Shown in pieces: positions 5,780 to 13,430 of a stretch of DNA of 15,618 nucleotides (positions within the stretch are counted from its first letter, which is position 1; each line of letters opens with the position of its first letter). The stretch is from NCBI GenBank assembly GCA_947171615.1, contig CAMVYG010000031.1, positions 1-15,618 of the forward strand. The letters run 5' to 3'. The notes under the pieces were generated by a model. That model worked only from the letters and a program-made list of their open reading frames with translations, ran no database searches and had not been told where the DNA came from. The stretch comes from an uncultured Clostridia bacterium. GTDB lineage: Bacteria > Bacillota > Clostridia > Oscillospirales > Acutalibacteraceae. The translations under genes were made by a program, and so were the position numbers.

Positions 5780-8200
5780 ATGAAGTACAACCATTTGGAG
5801 GTTGAAAAGAAATGGCAGAAAAAATGGGAAGAGACCGGGGTGTTCCATGCGGAAAACGGCTCTGAAAAGCCGAAGTTTTACGCACTGGTGGAGTTTCCCT
5901 ATCCTTCCGGGCAGGGCCTGCATGTAGGCCACCCAAGGCCCTATACCGCGCTGGACGTGGTAGCCAGAAAGCGGCGGTTACAGGGGTATAATGTGCTGTA
6001 TCCCATTGGCTGGGATGCTTTTGGCCTGCCTGCCGAAAACTATGCCATTAAAAACCATGTTCACCCGGCGGAGATCACTGAAAAGAATATTGCCCATTTC
6101 AAGGAGCAGATCCAGTCTCTTGGCATTTCCTTTGACTGGAGCCGGGAAATTTCCACCACCGACCCGGAGTATTACAAGTGGACCCAGTGGATCTTTTTGC
6201 AGCTTTATAAAGCGGGCCTTGCCTATAAAAAGGAAATGAATGTAAACTGGTGCACCTCCTGTAAATGCGTGCTGGCAAATGAAGAAGTGGTAAACGGTGT
6301 GTGCGAGCGCTGCGGCAGCGAAGTGGTACACAAGGTAAAAAGCCAGTGGATGCTGAAGATCACGGAATACGCCCAACGCCTCATTGATGATCTGGAACTG
6401 GTGGATTATCCTGAGCGGGTGAAGATCCAGCAGAAAAACTGGATCGGCCGTTCTACCGGCGCAGAGGTGGATTTTACTACCAGCGCCGGAGACAAGCTGA
6501 CGATCTATACCACCCGCCCCGATACGCTGTACGGCGCTACTTATATGGTCATTTCCCCGGAGCACCCTTATATTGAAAAGTGGGCAGATAAGCTTCAGAA
6601 TATAGATGCCGTGCGGGAATACCAGGCGGCGGCGGCTAAAAAATCGGATTTTGAGCGCACCGAAATGGTTAAGGAGAAAACCGGTGTAAAGCTTCAGGGC
6701 GTTACAGCCACAAACCCGGTGAACGGCAGGGAGATCCCCATTTTCATTTCCGATTATGTGCTGGTCTCTTATGGTACCGGGGCCATTATGGCAGTGCCTG
6801 CCCACGATACCAGAGACTGGGAGTTTGCAAAGAAATTTGACCTGCCCATCATCGAGGTGGTGCAGGGCGGCAATGTGCAGGAAGCGGCCTTTACCGACTG
6901 CGAAACCGGAATTATGGTGAATTCCGGTATTCTGGACGGCCTTTCCGTGGAGGAAGCCAAAAAGAAGATCACAGAATTTTTGGAGGAAAAAGGCATCGGC
7001 CACGCCAAGGTCAATTACAAGCTGCGGGACTGGGTATTCTCCCGCCAGCGGTATTGGGGCGAGCCCATTCCCATGGTATACTGTGAGAAATGCGGCTGGC
7101 AGCCCTTGCCGGAAAGTGAGTTGCCTCTGACCCTGCCTCAGGTGGATTCTTATGAGCCCACCGACAACGGTGAATCTCCCCTTTCCAAAATGACGGACTG
7201 GGTAAATACCACCTGCCCCCATTGCGGTGGCCCTGCCCAGCGGGAAACGGATACCATGCCTCAGTGGGCAGGCTCCTCCTGGTATTTCCTGCGGTATATG
7301 GATCCCCGCAATAATGAAGCCTTTGCCTCTAAGGAGGCTCTGGAATACTGGTCTCCCATCGATTGGTACAACGGCGGCATGGAGCACACCACCCTGCATT
7401 TGCTGTATAGCCGGTTCTGGCACAAATTCCTGTTTGACCAGGGGTATGTTCCCACGCCGGAGCCTTATGCCAAGCGCACCAGCCATGGCATGATTTTAGG
7501 CGAGAACGGCGAAAAGATGAGCAAGTCCCGGGGCAATGTGGTAAACCCGGATGATATTGTCAATGAGTACGGCGCGGACACCATGCGCCTTTACGAAATG
7601 TTCGTGGGCGATTTTGAAAAGGCCGCGCCCTGGAGCAGCGCCGGAGTCAAGGGCTGTCGCAGGTTTGTGGAGCGGTACTGGAACCTGCAAAGCTGTTTGT
7701 CCCAGGAAAAAGGGATTCGCCCGGAACTTTTGACCCTGTTCCACCAAACCATCAAAAAGGTGGGGGAGGATACCGAAAACCTGAAATTTAATACCGCCAT
7801 CGCGGCGCTTATGACACTGTTGAATGCTGTTTCTGAAAAGGGCGATATCACAAGGGAAGAGCTGCGGATTTTCACGCTGCTTTTGAATCCCTTTGCCCCC
7901 CATGTTACGGAAGAAATGTGGCAGCTTTGCGGCCTGGGAGAAAGCGCTTCCGGCCTGGTGGCGCAGCAGGCCTGGCCGGTATATGAGGAAGCGAAGTGCA
8001 GGGAAGACACGGTAGAGATCGTGGTACAGATCTGCGGCAAGGTGCGTTCCCGCCTGAAGGTCTCCGCCGAGATCTCCAAGGAAGACGCTATCGCGGCGGC
8101 AAAGGCCGAAGAAAAGATCGCCGCTGAAATTGCCGGAAAAGCCATTGTAAAGGAAGTTTACGTGCCCGGCAAGCTGGTGAATCTGGTGGTAAAGGGATAA
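5780..8200 (+). CDS. leuS: Leucyl-tRNA synthetase
   Basis: A class I aminoacyl-tRNA synthetase that joins leucine to tRNA-Leu in the cytosol. Its 806 residues match the bacterial length. The HIGH-type motif HVGH is at 48-51 after PYPSGQGL, and KMSKS is at 579-583. The CP1 editing domain lies roughly at 220-410 with TTRPDT at 244-249 and the conserved editing aspartate D343 in PAHDTRD. Paired cysteines mark zinc-binding modules: C158/C161 with C175/C178, and C435/C438 with C479/C482. The helical anticodon-binding domain follows KMSKS and the C-terminal domain ends in VYVPGKLVNLVVKG. AAAGGG at 5764-5769 lies about 10 bases before the ATG. A terminator follows after about 55 bases, so the gene is probably transcribed alone under T-box control. 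Confidence 0.98.
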   Translation: MKYNHLEVEKKWQKKWEETGVFHAENGSEKPKFYALVEFPYPSGQGLHVGHPRPYTALDVVARKRRLQGYNVLYPIGWDAFGLPAENYAIKNHVHPAEITEKNIAHFKEQIQSLGISFDWSREISTTDPEYYKWTQWIFLQLYKAGLAYKKEMNVNWCTSCKCVLANEEVVNGVCERCGSEVVHKVKSQWMLKITEYAQRLIDDLELVDYPERVKIQQKNWIGRSTGAEVDFTTSAGDKLTIYTTRPDTLYGATYMVISPEHPYIEKWADKLQNIDAVREYQAAAAKKSDFERTEMVKEKTGVKLQGVTATNPVNGREIPIFISDYVLVSYGTGAIMAVPAHDTRDWEFAKKFDLPIIEVVQGGNVQEAAFTDCETGIMVNSGILDGLSVEEAKKKITEFLEEKGIGHAKVNYKLRDWVFSRQRYWGEPIPMVYCEKCGWQPLPESELPLTLPQVDSYEPTDNGESPLSKMTDWVNTTCPHCGGPAQRETDTMPQWAGSSWYFLRYMDPRNNEAFASKEALEYWSPIDWYNGGMEHTTLHLLYSRFWHKFLFDQGYVPTPEPYAKRTSHGMILGENGEKMSKSRGNVVNPDDIVNEYGADTMRLYEMFVGDFEKAAPWSSAGVKGCRRFVERYWNLQSCLSQEKGIRPELLTLFHQTIKKVGEDTENLKFNTAIAALMTLLNAVSEKGDITREELRIFTLLLNPFAPHVTEEMWQLCGLGESASGLVAQQAWPVYEEAKCREDTVEIVVQICGKVRSRLKVSAEISKEDAIAAAKAEEKIAAEIAGKAIVKEVYVPGKLVNLVVKG

Positions 8201-8253
8201 TTCCCAAAGCAGGAACAACGGCGTACTGCGAAGATTTGAACTGACAGAAGAAT

Positions 8254-8298
8254 AAAAATCCCGGCCGTTTTCCTATTGAGGAAGCGGCCGGGATTTTT
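8254..8298. terminator. Bidirectional terminator between leuS and the dehydrogenase
   Basis: ATCCCGGCCG at 8258-8267 pairs with CGGCCGGGAT at 8285-8294. The 5' arm is preceded by an A run and the 3' arm followed by a T run, so it has intrinsic terminator form on both strands. It sits between two converging genes and should end both transcripts. Confidence 0.92.
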
Positions 8299-8353
8299 AC
8301 TTGCTTGAAAATGTTTTGTATCAAAGTTATTTTACCTGTTTTATCAGCAGGAT

Positions 8354-9307
8354 TCAACAAACCCGGTTTTTCACGGTGCCCCCAAGCCAGCTTTTCAGAT
8401 TATCGAAGACAATGGCGGCGCGGCGCTCCAGGGCTTCGGTGGTGGCAAAGGCCACGTGAGGCGTCAGAATGGTGTTGGGGGCGGCGGTCAAGGGATGATC
8501 CTTCGGAATGGGCGGCTCCTGTTCAAACACGTCGATCCCGGCGGCGCCGATCTTTCCCTGACAAAGCAGCTCCGCCAGAGCGGTGTTATCCACAATGGGC
8601 CCCCGCGCCGTGTTGATCAGCATGGCGGCGGGCTTCATGCGCTCCAGCTGTTCCCGGCCGATCAGACCGATGGTATTGGCATTTTGCGGCACGTGAACGC
8701 TTACAATATCGCTTTGCGCCATGAGATCGTTTAAAGAGAGAAAGGTCACGCCCAGCTGTTGCAGTTCCGGCTTTACCGTGCGGCTGTGGGCCAGCACCTT
8801 CATGCCGAAGGCCAGGGCAATGCGGATCACCGCCGTGCCGATCTTTCCGGTTCCCACGATACCCAGAGTCTTACCGAAAAGCTCCGTGCCGATGAGCCCT
8901 TCCTTGGTTCCTTCCCGGCGGGCGGCACAGTCACAGGGAAGGATGCGCCGGGACAAAGCCAGCATCAGGCCAAGGGCAAGCTCCGCCACGGCGATATCGG
9001 AATAGCCGGAGGCGTTTGACACAGCGATGTCCCGGGCCTTGCAGGCGGCGAGATCCACATGATCCACCCCGGTAAAGGCGATATCCAGATATTGCAGGTT
9101 TTTCCCGGCCTGTACGGCCTCGGCGGGGAAGGGCAGGTTCGCAAGGATCACAGCGTCCGCATGTTCCACCCGGCCGCAAAGCGCAGCGGTGTTTTCCGGC
9201 CTGGCGGGATAGGAAACAAACTCATGTCCCTGCGCCCTGATTTCTTCGGCATATTGTTCCAGCAGTTCCGGGCGGATGCCCAGGGGCTCAACTAACACGA
9301 TTTTCAC
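8354..9307 (-). CDS. D-isomer-specific 2-hydroxyacid dehydrogenase family protein
   Basis: An NAD(P)-dependent oxidoreductase of the D-2-hydroxyacid dehydrogenase family, which interconverts 2-hydroxyacids and 2-oxoacids, or hydroxypyruvate/glyoxylate. It has 317 residues, normal length. The nucleotide-binding loop GTGKIG is at 152-157. The catalytic triad is complete: R235 in NTARGPIVD, E264 in FEQEPP and H284 in LTPHVAFAT. After the second strand of the nucleotide fold the sequence is HSRT (174-177) rather than an acidic residue, which hints at NADP(H). The start is GTG at 9307, with CCTCCTT at 9316-9322 (AAGGAGG on the coding strand) 8 bases upstream. The gene is divergent from rhaBAD and may share its control. 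Substrate is not certain; there is no C-terminal ACT domain as in long SerA. Confidence 0.9.
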   Translation of the reverse strand: MKIVLVEPLGIRPELLEQYAEEIRAQGHEFVSYPARPENTAALCGRVEHADAVILANLPFPAEAVQAGKNLQYLDIAFTGVDHVDLAACKARDIAVSNASGYSDIAVAELALGLMLALSRRILPCDCAARREGTKEGLIGTELFGKTLGIVGTGKIGTAVIRIALAFGMKVLAHSRTVKPELQQLGVTFLSLNDLMAQSDIVSVHVPQNANTIGLIGREQLERMKPAAMLINTARGPIVDNTALAELLCQGKIGAAGIDVFEQEPPIPKDHPLTAAPNTILTPHVAFATTEALERRAAIVFDNLKSWLGGTVKNRVC

Positions 9308-9368
9308 AGAGAATTCCTCCTTCTTAGAGTGGATTCGTTTTTACGGAACCAGGTGATATCTGCTGTTC

Positions 9369-9397
9369 ATTGTACATGACAGGCTCAAAAAATGCAA
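9369..9397 (-). promoter_or_regulatory. Promoter of the dehydrogenase gene
   Basis: On the minus strand, TTGCAT (9397-9392) and TACAAT (9374-9369) are separated by 17 bases. The box GAGCCTGTCA (minus strand, 9386-9377) lies inside the spacer, two bases before the -10 element. Confidence 0.6.
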
Positions 9398-9436
9398 ATT
9401 GACTTTGGAATTTTTATTGAATTTCAGAGCCTGTCA
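9377..9436. promoter_or_regulatory. Mirrored operator pair between divergent genes
   Basis: TGACAGGCTC at 9377-9386 and GAGCCTGTCA at 9427-9436 are exact reverse complements with centres 50 bp apart, close to five helical turns. Each lies inside the -35/-10 spacer of one of two divergent promoters and reads GAGCCTGTCA in the direction of that promoter. The likely role is binding of one transcription factor at both promoters, possibly with looping. The factor is not encoded in this window. Confidence 0.6.
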
Positions 9437-9445
9437 GTGTATGAT
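9417..9445 (+). promoter_or_regulatory. Promoter of the rhaBAD operon
   Basis: TTGAAT at 9417-9422 and TATGAT at 9440-9445 are separated by 17 bases. The box GAGCCTGTCA at 9427-9436 lies inside the spacer, three bases before the -10 element. The untranslated leader would be about 90 bases. Confidence 0.65.
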
Positions 9446-9540
9446 GAAGAAAAGAATAAGTTAGTCGGCAGTTTTGAGATCAGGAATCCGGAAAAATACC
9501 ACGAAATGGCAACCCCGCTATCAGAAAGACAGGTGAGCGT

Positions 9541-10833
9541 ATGAAGCGCTATTTGGCCATCGATATTGGCGCGTCCTCCGGGCGGCATATTGTGGGCTGG
9601 CAGGAAAACGGAACGGTGGAAACGGAAGAAGTCTACCGTTTCCAAAACGGCGTCAGCGAGGAAAACGGGCATTTGATCTGGGATATGGAACGGCTGGAAG
9701 AAGAGGTTCGCGCCGGGATCGACGCCGCTCTTGCAAAATATCCGGAGATCGAAAGCCTTTCCATCGATACCTGGGCGGTGGATTATGTGCTGTTAAAGGG
9801 GGAGGAGCCGGTTTTTCCCTGCTATGCCTATCGGGACAGCCGCACGGAGGCGGTGATCGGAAAGGTGCATGAAAGGATCTCCTTTGAGGAGCTGTATGCC
9901 CGCACCGGGATCCAGTTTCAGCCCTTTAACACCATTTATCAGCTATATGCTGATCAGGAGGCCGGACGGCTGGAGAGAGTTACCGGGTATTTGATGATCC
10001 CCGAATATCTCATGTGGAGGCTGTGCGGAAAGAAAGCCCACGAATTTACCAATGCATCCACAACAGGCCTTGTGAATGCGGCTACCGGGAAATTTGATGA
10101 AGTGATTTTGGAAAAGCTGGGGCTGCCCCCGGCCCTGTTCGGGGAGCTTTCCCAGCCGGGGAAGCTCCTTGGGGAATACCAGGGGATCAAAGTGGTTTTA
10201 TGCCCTACCCACGATACCGCCAGTGCGGTGGAAGGAATTCCCATGGAGGGGGAGGGGCTGTTTCTTTCCTCCGGTACATGGAGCCTTTTAGGAGCGAAGC
10301 TTCCGGGAGCCGTGACCACCCCGGAAAGCCTCATCGCCAATTTTTCCAATGAAGGCGGCGTGGGCTATGTGCGCTATTTGAAAAACAGTATGGGCATGTG
10401 GATGGTGAATAATCTGCGTAATGAGCTTTGCCCGGAAAGGCCCTTTTCCCAGCTGGAACAGGAGGCACAGGAAAGCGGCTATCCCGGAATTGTGGATGTG
10501 ACTGATCAGGTTTTTCTGGCCCCGAAAACCATGAGCGGTGCGGTAAAAAGCGCCCTGCTGGAAGGGGGCTTTCCCGCCCCTGAAACAGCAGGGGACTATT
10601 TCCGCTGTGCCTACCGTTCCCTGGCGGCGGGTTATGGAAAGGCGGTAAAAGAACTGGAAAAGCTGACCGGCCGACGCTATGAAACACTGTACATTGTAGG
10701 CGGCGGGGCCAAAAACCAATTTCTAAACAGGCTTACAGAACGGGAAACCGGAAAAAAAGTCGTGGCGCTGCCCATTGAGGCCACGGCTCTTGGCAATTTG
10801 AAAACTCAAATGGAAAGGAACAGTGAAGCATGA
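9541..10833 (+). CDS. rhaB: L-rhamnulokinase, C-terminally short
   Basis: An FGGY-family sugar kinase that phosphorylates L-rhamnulose to L-rhamnulose-1-phosphate with ATP, the second step of rhamnose breakdown. The phosphate-binding start DIGASSGR is at 8-15, SIDTWAVDY at 74-82, HDTASAV with the likely catalytic base D225 at 224-230, SSGTWSL at 243-249 and the second-domain glycine motif VGGGAKNQ at 386-393. The protein has 430 residues, while RhaB proteins are usually about 470-490. It stops some 10 residues after EATALGN, where relatives continue for about 40-60 residues, so the last C-terminal helices seem to be missing. AGGTGA at 9531-9536 is close to the ATG. The stop overlaps the start of rhaA (ATGA). 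Confidence 0.92.
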   Translation: MKRYLAIDIGASSGRHIVGWQENGTVETEEVYRFQNGVSEENGHLIWDMERLEEEVRAGIDAALAKYPEIESLSIDTWAVDYVLLKGEEPVFPCYAYRDSRTEAVIGKVHERISFEELYARTGIQFQPFNTIYQLYADQEAGRLERVTGYLMIPEYLMWRLCGKKAHEFTNASTTGLVNAATGKFDEVILEKLGLPPALFGELSQPGKLLGEYQGIKVVLCPTHDTASAVEGIPMEGEGLFLSSGTWSLLGAKLPGAVTTPESLIANFSNEGGVGYVRYLKNSMGMWMVNNLRNELCPERPFSQLEQEAQESGYPGIVDVTDQVFLAPKTMSGAVKSALLEGGFPAPETAGDYFRCAYRSLAAGYGKAVKELEKLTGRRYETLYIVGGGAKNQFLNRLTERETGKKVVALPIEATALGNLKTQMERNSEA

Positions 10834-12077
10834 GCTATCTGGAAGCAAGGAAAAAGTATGAGGCGCTGGGCGTCAATGCGGATGCGGCCATTGCCAAGCT
10901 GAAAACAGTGCCTGTGTCCCTTCACTGCTGGCAGGGGGACGATGTGCGCGGCTTTGATACCGACCCCACAAAGCCCCTTACCGGCGGAATTCAGACCACG
11001 GGAAATTATCCGGGACGGGCCAGAAACCCAGAAGAGCTGATGGCCGATATCGACCAGGTGATCTCTTTGGTCCCCGGCCGGGTAAAGCTGAACCTTCACG
11101 CCAGCTATGCCATTTTTGAAGATGGCCAGTGGGTGGACCGGGATCGGCTGGAGCCAAAGCATTTTCAGAAATGGGTGGATTTTTGCAGGGAGAGAAAGCT
11201 GGGATGTGATTTTAATCCCACATTTTTCAGCCACCCCAAATGCGATCCCCTGACCCTTTCCTCTCCCAATGAGGAAACCAGGAAATTCTGGGTGGAGCAC
11301 GGCAAGGCCTGTGTTCGCATTTCCCAATATCTGGCGGAGCAGCTGGGGGAGCCCTGTGTAATGAATATCTGGGCGGGAGACGGCTATAAAGATGTGCCTG
11401 CCGACCGGATCGGCCCCCGTCTGCGCTATAAGCAGTCCTTTGATGAGATCCTTTCCGAGCCTTTCGATAAAACCAGGGTTTTCCCCTGCGCGGAATCCAA
11501 GGTATTTGGTATCGGCGTGGAAAGCTATACTGTGGGAAGCGCCGAGTGGTGCCTGAAATATGCCTCCGGCAGGGATGATTGCATCTGCCTTTTGGATAAC
11601 GGCCACTATCACCCCACGGAGCTTGTCAGCGATAAGATCTCCGCAATCCTCGCCTATGACGAGCGGCTGGCGCTGCACGTTACCAGAGGCGTGCGCTGGG
11701 ACAGTGACCATGTGGTGCTGTTTGATGATGAGACAAAGGAGATCGCCAAAGAGGTGGTTCGCTGCGGCATTGATCGGGTGTTTCTGGCTCTGGATTATTT
11801 TGACGCTTCCATCAACCGCATTTCCGCCTGGGCCACCGGCTTCCGAAACTTCCAGAAGGCGCTGCTGTTCGCCCTGCTGCAGCCGGTAGAAGAATTGAAG
11901 GCCCTGCAGGACAGCGGGAATTTTACCAGGCTGATGGTGGTGCAGGAGGAGCTGAAAACCATGCCCTTCGGCGAGATCTGGGACGAATACTGCCGTGTTT
12001 GCGGCAAGCCCCTGGACGGCGAATGGTTCTCTCAGGCGGAAAAATATGAAAAAGAGGTTTTGCAGCGCCGCGGCTGA
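10830..12077 (+). CDS. rhaA: L-rhamnose isomerase
   Basis: This metal-dependent isomerase interconverts L-rhamnose and L-rhamnulose, the first step of the pathway, in the cytosol. It has 415 residues, close to the usual 418 or so. Family hallmarks run along the whole length: SLHCWQGDDV at 30-39, GGIQTTGNYPG at 52-62, NLHASYA at 88-94, MNIWAGDG at 178-185, and the metal-site segments around E231 in GVESYTVGS, D256 in LLDNGHYHPTE, H283 in LHVTRGVRWDSDH and LDYFDAS at 324-330. Nothing is missing. The ATG overlaps the rhaB stop, and AAAGGA about 10 bases upstream lies within the rhaB coding region, so the two are co-translated. The order rhaB-rhaA-rhaD is the same as in enteric bacteria. Confidence 0.97.
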   Translation: MSYLEARKKYEALGVNADAAIAKLKTVPVSLHCWQGDDVRGFDTDPTKPLTGGIQTTGNYPGRARNPEELMADIDQVISLVPGRVKLNLHASYAIFEDGQWVDRDRLEPKHFQKWVDFCRERKLGCDFNPTFFSHPKCDPLTLSSPNEETRKFWVEHGKACVRISQYLAEQLGEPCVMNIWAGDGYKDVPADRIGPRLRYKQSFDEILSEPFDKTRVFPCAESKVFGIGVESYTVGSAEWCLKYASGRDDCICLLDNGHYHPTELVSDKISAILAYDERLALHVTRGVRWDSDHVVLFDDETKEIAKEVVRCGIDRVFLALDYFDASINRISAWATGFRNFQKALLFALLQPVEELKALQDSGNFTRLMVVQEELKTMPFGEIWDEYCRVCGKPLDGEWFSQAEKYEKEVLQRRG

Positions 12078-12154
12078 TGCAGTAAAATCGAGAGAAGAGA
12101 AGAAAGGATACGTTTTGCAGATCATCCTTGTCTGCAAAAGCTGAAGGTACAGCC

Positions 12155-12970
12155 ATGAAAAATATTTTGAAAGCGCCCTTTGTAACGGAAATGCGGAACA
12201 CCACCGCCAATATGTACCGCTTGGGTTGGGACGAGAGAAACGGCGGCAATATCAGCTATCTGCTGGATGAGAGGGAGGTAGGGGAGTATCTGGATCTGAA
12301 CCGGGTGATTCGGGAGATCCCCATCGGCTTTGAGGCAAAGTCCCTGATCGGCAGGATCTTTATTGTCACCGGTACCGGAAAATATTTTAAGAACGTGAGC
12401 GACGATCCGGAGACCAATTTGGGGATCATCCGTATTGCAGAAGACGGGAAAACCGCCCAGCTGCTTTGGGGCTACCGGGACGGCGGAAAATTTACCAGCG
12501 AGCTGCCCGCCCATCTGATGAGCCACATGGCCCGCTTGAGCGTAGACCCGGAAAACCGTGTGGTGATGCACAGCCACCCCACCTACACCCTTGCCATGAA
12601 CTATGTTCACGAGCTGGACGAAAAGAAATTTACCCATGCTTTGTGGGAAATGTGTACGGAATGTATTGTTGTATTTCCGGACGGCGTCGGCGTGCTTCCC
12701 TGGATGCTTTGCGGTACCAATTCCATTGGGGAAGCCACGGCGGAAAAAATGAAGGAATTCCGCCTGGTGATCTGGGGAATGCACGGCATTTACGGGGCTG
12801 GGAAGACCATGGACGAAACCTTCGGCCTTATTGAAACAGTGGAAAAGGCCGCCCAAATCTACATGCTCACCGCCCATCTGCCCCGGAAAAACACCATCAA
12901 GGATACGGAAATGCAGGAGTTGGCAGAATTCTTTGGCGTTTCCTACCGGAAGGACTTTTTAGAGCTGTAA
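12155..12970 (+). CDS. rhaD: L-rhamnulose-1-phosphate aldolase
   Basis: A class II (zinc) aldolase that splits L-rhamnulose-1-phosphate into dihydroxyacetone phosphate and L-lactaldehyde, the third step of the pathway. It has 271 residues, the usual length. Likely zinc ligands are H139 and H141 in VMHSHPTYT and H210 in WGMHGIYGAG. The likely catalytic acid is E116 in FTSELPAH. NGGNIS at 29-34 and VTGTGKYF at 71-78 match the phosphate-binding parts of the family. The ATG at 12155 was chosen because GAAGG at 12143-12147 lies 7 bases upstream; the in-frame TTG at 12128 has no site at proper distance. It follows rhaA by 77 bases and ends the operon. Confidence 0.95.
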   Translation: MKNILKAPFVTEMRNTTANMYRLGWDERNGGNISYLLDEREVGEYLDLNRVIREIPIGFEAKSLIGRIFIVTGTGKYFKNVSDDPETNLGIIRIAEDGKTAQLLWGYRDGGKFTSELPAHLMSHMARLSVDPENRVVMHSHPTYTLAMNYVHELDEKKFTHALWEMCTECIVVFPDGVGVLPWMLCGTNSIGEATAEKMKEFRLVIWGMHGIYGAGKTMDETFGLIETVEKAAQIYMLTAHLPRKNTIKDTEMQELAEFFGVSYRKDFLEL

Positions 12971-13108
12971 GGCTTGGATCATAAATGCTTCGGATGTGGA
13001 TTCCCGTTTTCCTCTATGGTACAAATCACTTTTCTGTAGACTGCTCTCTAAAATTTCCAAAGAAATGGCAAGGATCAAATTGAGAAAACGTGTTATGATG
13101 AAACGGTG

Positions 13109-13157
13109 CAATAAGAAAAACAGGGTCGCGCAGCATGCGAACCTGTTTTTCTTATTG
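13109..13157. terminator. Long bidirectional hairpin terminator after rhaD
   Basis: The 16 bases at 13109-13124 are the exact reverse complement of 13142-13157 (cores AACAGG and CCTGTT), with an A-rich left arm and a T-rich right arm. CGC 13127-13129 can pair with GCG 13137-13139 inside. The five-T run lies within the stem, so this is an I-shaped terminator usable from both sides. It lies 138 bases after rhaD. Confidence 0.75.
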
Positions 13158-13349
13158 AAAATCGGTAAATCATGTTCTTTTGGCAGATTTTTATTCACGG
13201 AAGTTTTTTCATTTTTTGATTTTGAGAGAGTTAAAAGGGCTTGAAATTTGTGGTTTCAGGAAAAAGGAACAATCAGCACTTTATGCTGGATTATCGAAAT
13301 TAAATGCCTTGATTTATTGTGAAAATATCATAAGAGCCCTGTGTTATGG

Positions 13350-13384
13350 TTGTAATTTTTAAAGGTATGCGTTATGCTATACCT
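13350..13384 (+). promoter_or_regulatory. Candidate promoter and operator of the restriction-modification gene
   Basis: TTGTAA at 13350-13355 and TATGCT at 13373-13378 are separated by 17 bases; each matches four of six consensus positions. AGGTAT at 13363-13368 and ATACCT at 13379-13384 form a 6-bp inverted repeat that encloses the -10 element, so a repressor bound there would block initiation. Both calls are weak on sequence alone. Confidence 0.35.
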
Positions 13385-13430
13385 ATTAGAATGACTAGGT
13401 TAGCTTGGCAAACGCTGAGGAGGAAATAAA

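Larger units (their letters stand above)
12971..13430. other. A+T-rich intergenic region between rhaD and the restriction gene
   Basis: This 460-base gap has no gene I can support. It holds an extended -10-like TGTTATGAT at 13091-13099, a long hairpin at 13109-13157, and a possible promoter with a short inverted repeat at 13350-13384. Short open frames (12996-13244 +, 13180-13362 +, 12959-13198 -) lack start signals and any recognisable domain. The hairpin region is close to where base composition falls, so it may mark the boundary of acquired DNA. Confidence 0.5.

Noticed and set aside
5978..7486. Long minus-strand open frame (about 500 codons) opposite leuS
   Set aside because: It lies wholly inside leuS, whose motifs are intact. 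The translation is rich in His, Gly and Arg with no recognisable domain, as expected for a mirror frame.
8305..9295. Plus-strand open frames opposite the dehydrogenase
   Set aside because: The minus-strand gene has a complete catalytic triad and a strong ribosome binding site; the plus-strand frames are Arg/Pro/Gly-rich shadows.
10806..12137. Minus-strand open frame (443 codons) opposite rhaA
   Set aside because: It covers rhaA almost exactly, shows no domain and has no promoter or ribosome binding site of its own.
12959..13362. Short open frames between rhaD and the restriction gene on both strands
   Set aside because: They run through the terminator hairpin, have no convincing ribosome binding sites and give low-complexity translations. 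Stop-poor chance reading is the simpler explanation.
13385..13430. Possible C-box of a restriction controller protein (GACT near 13393)
   Set aside because: There is no symmetric AGTC partner at the proper spacing and no controller gene in the window.
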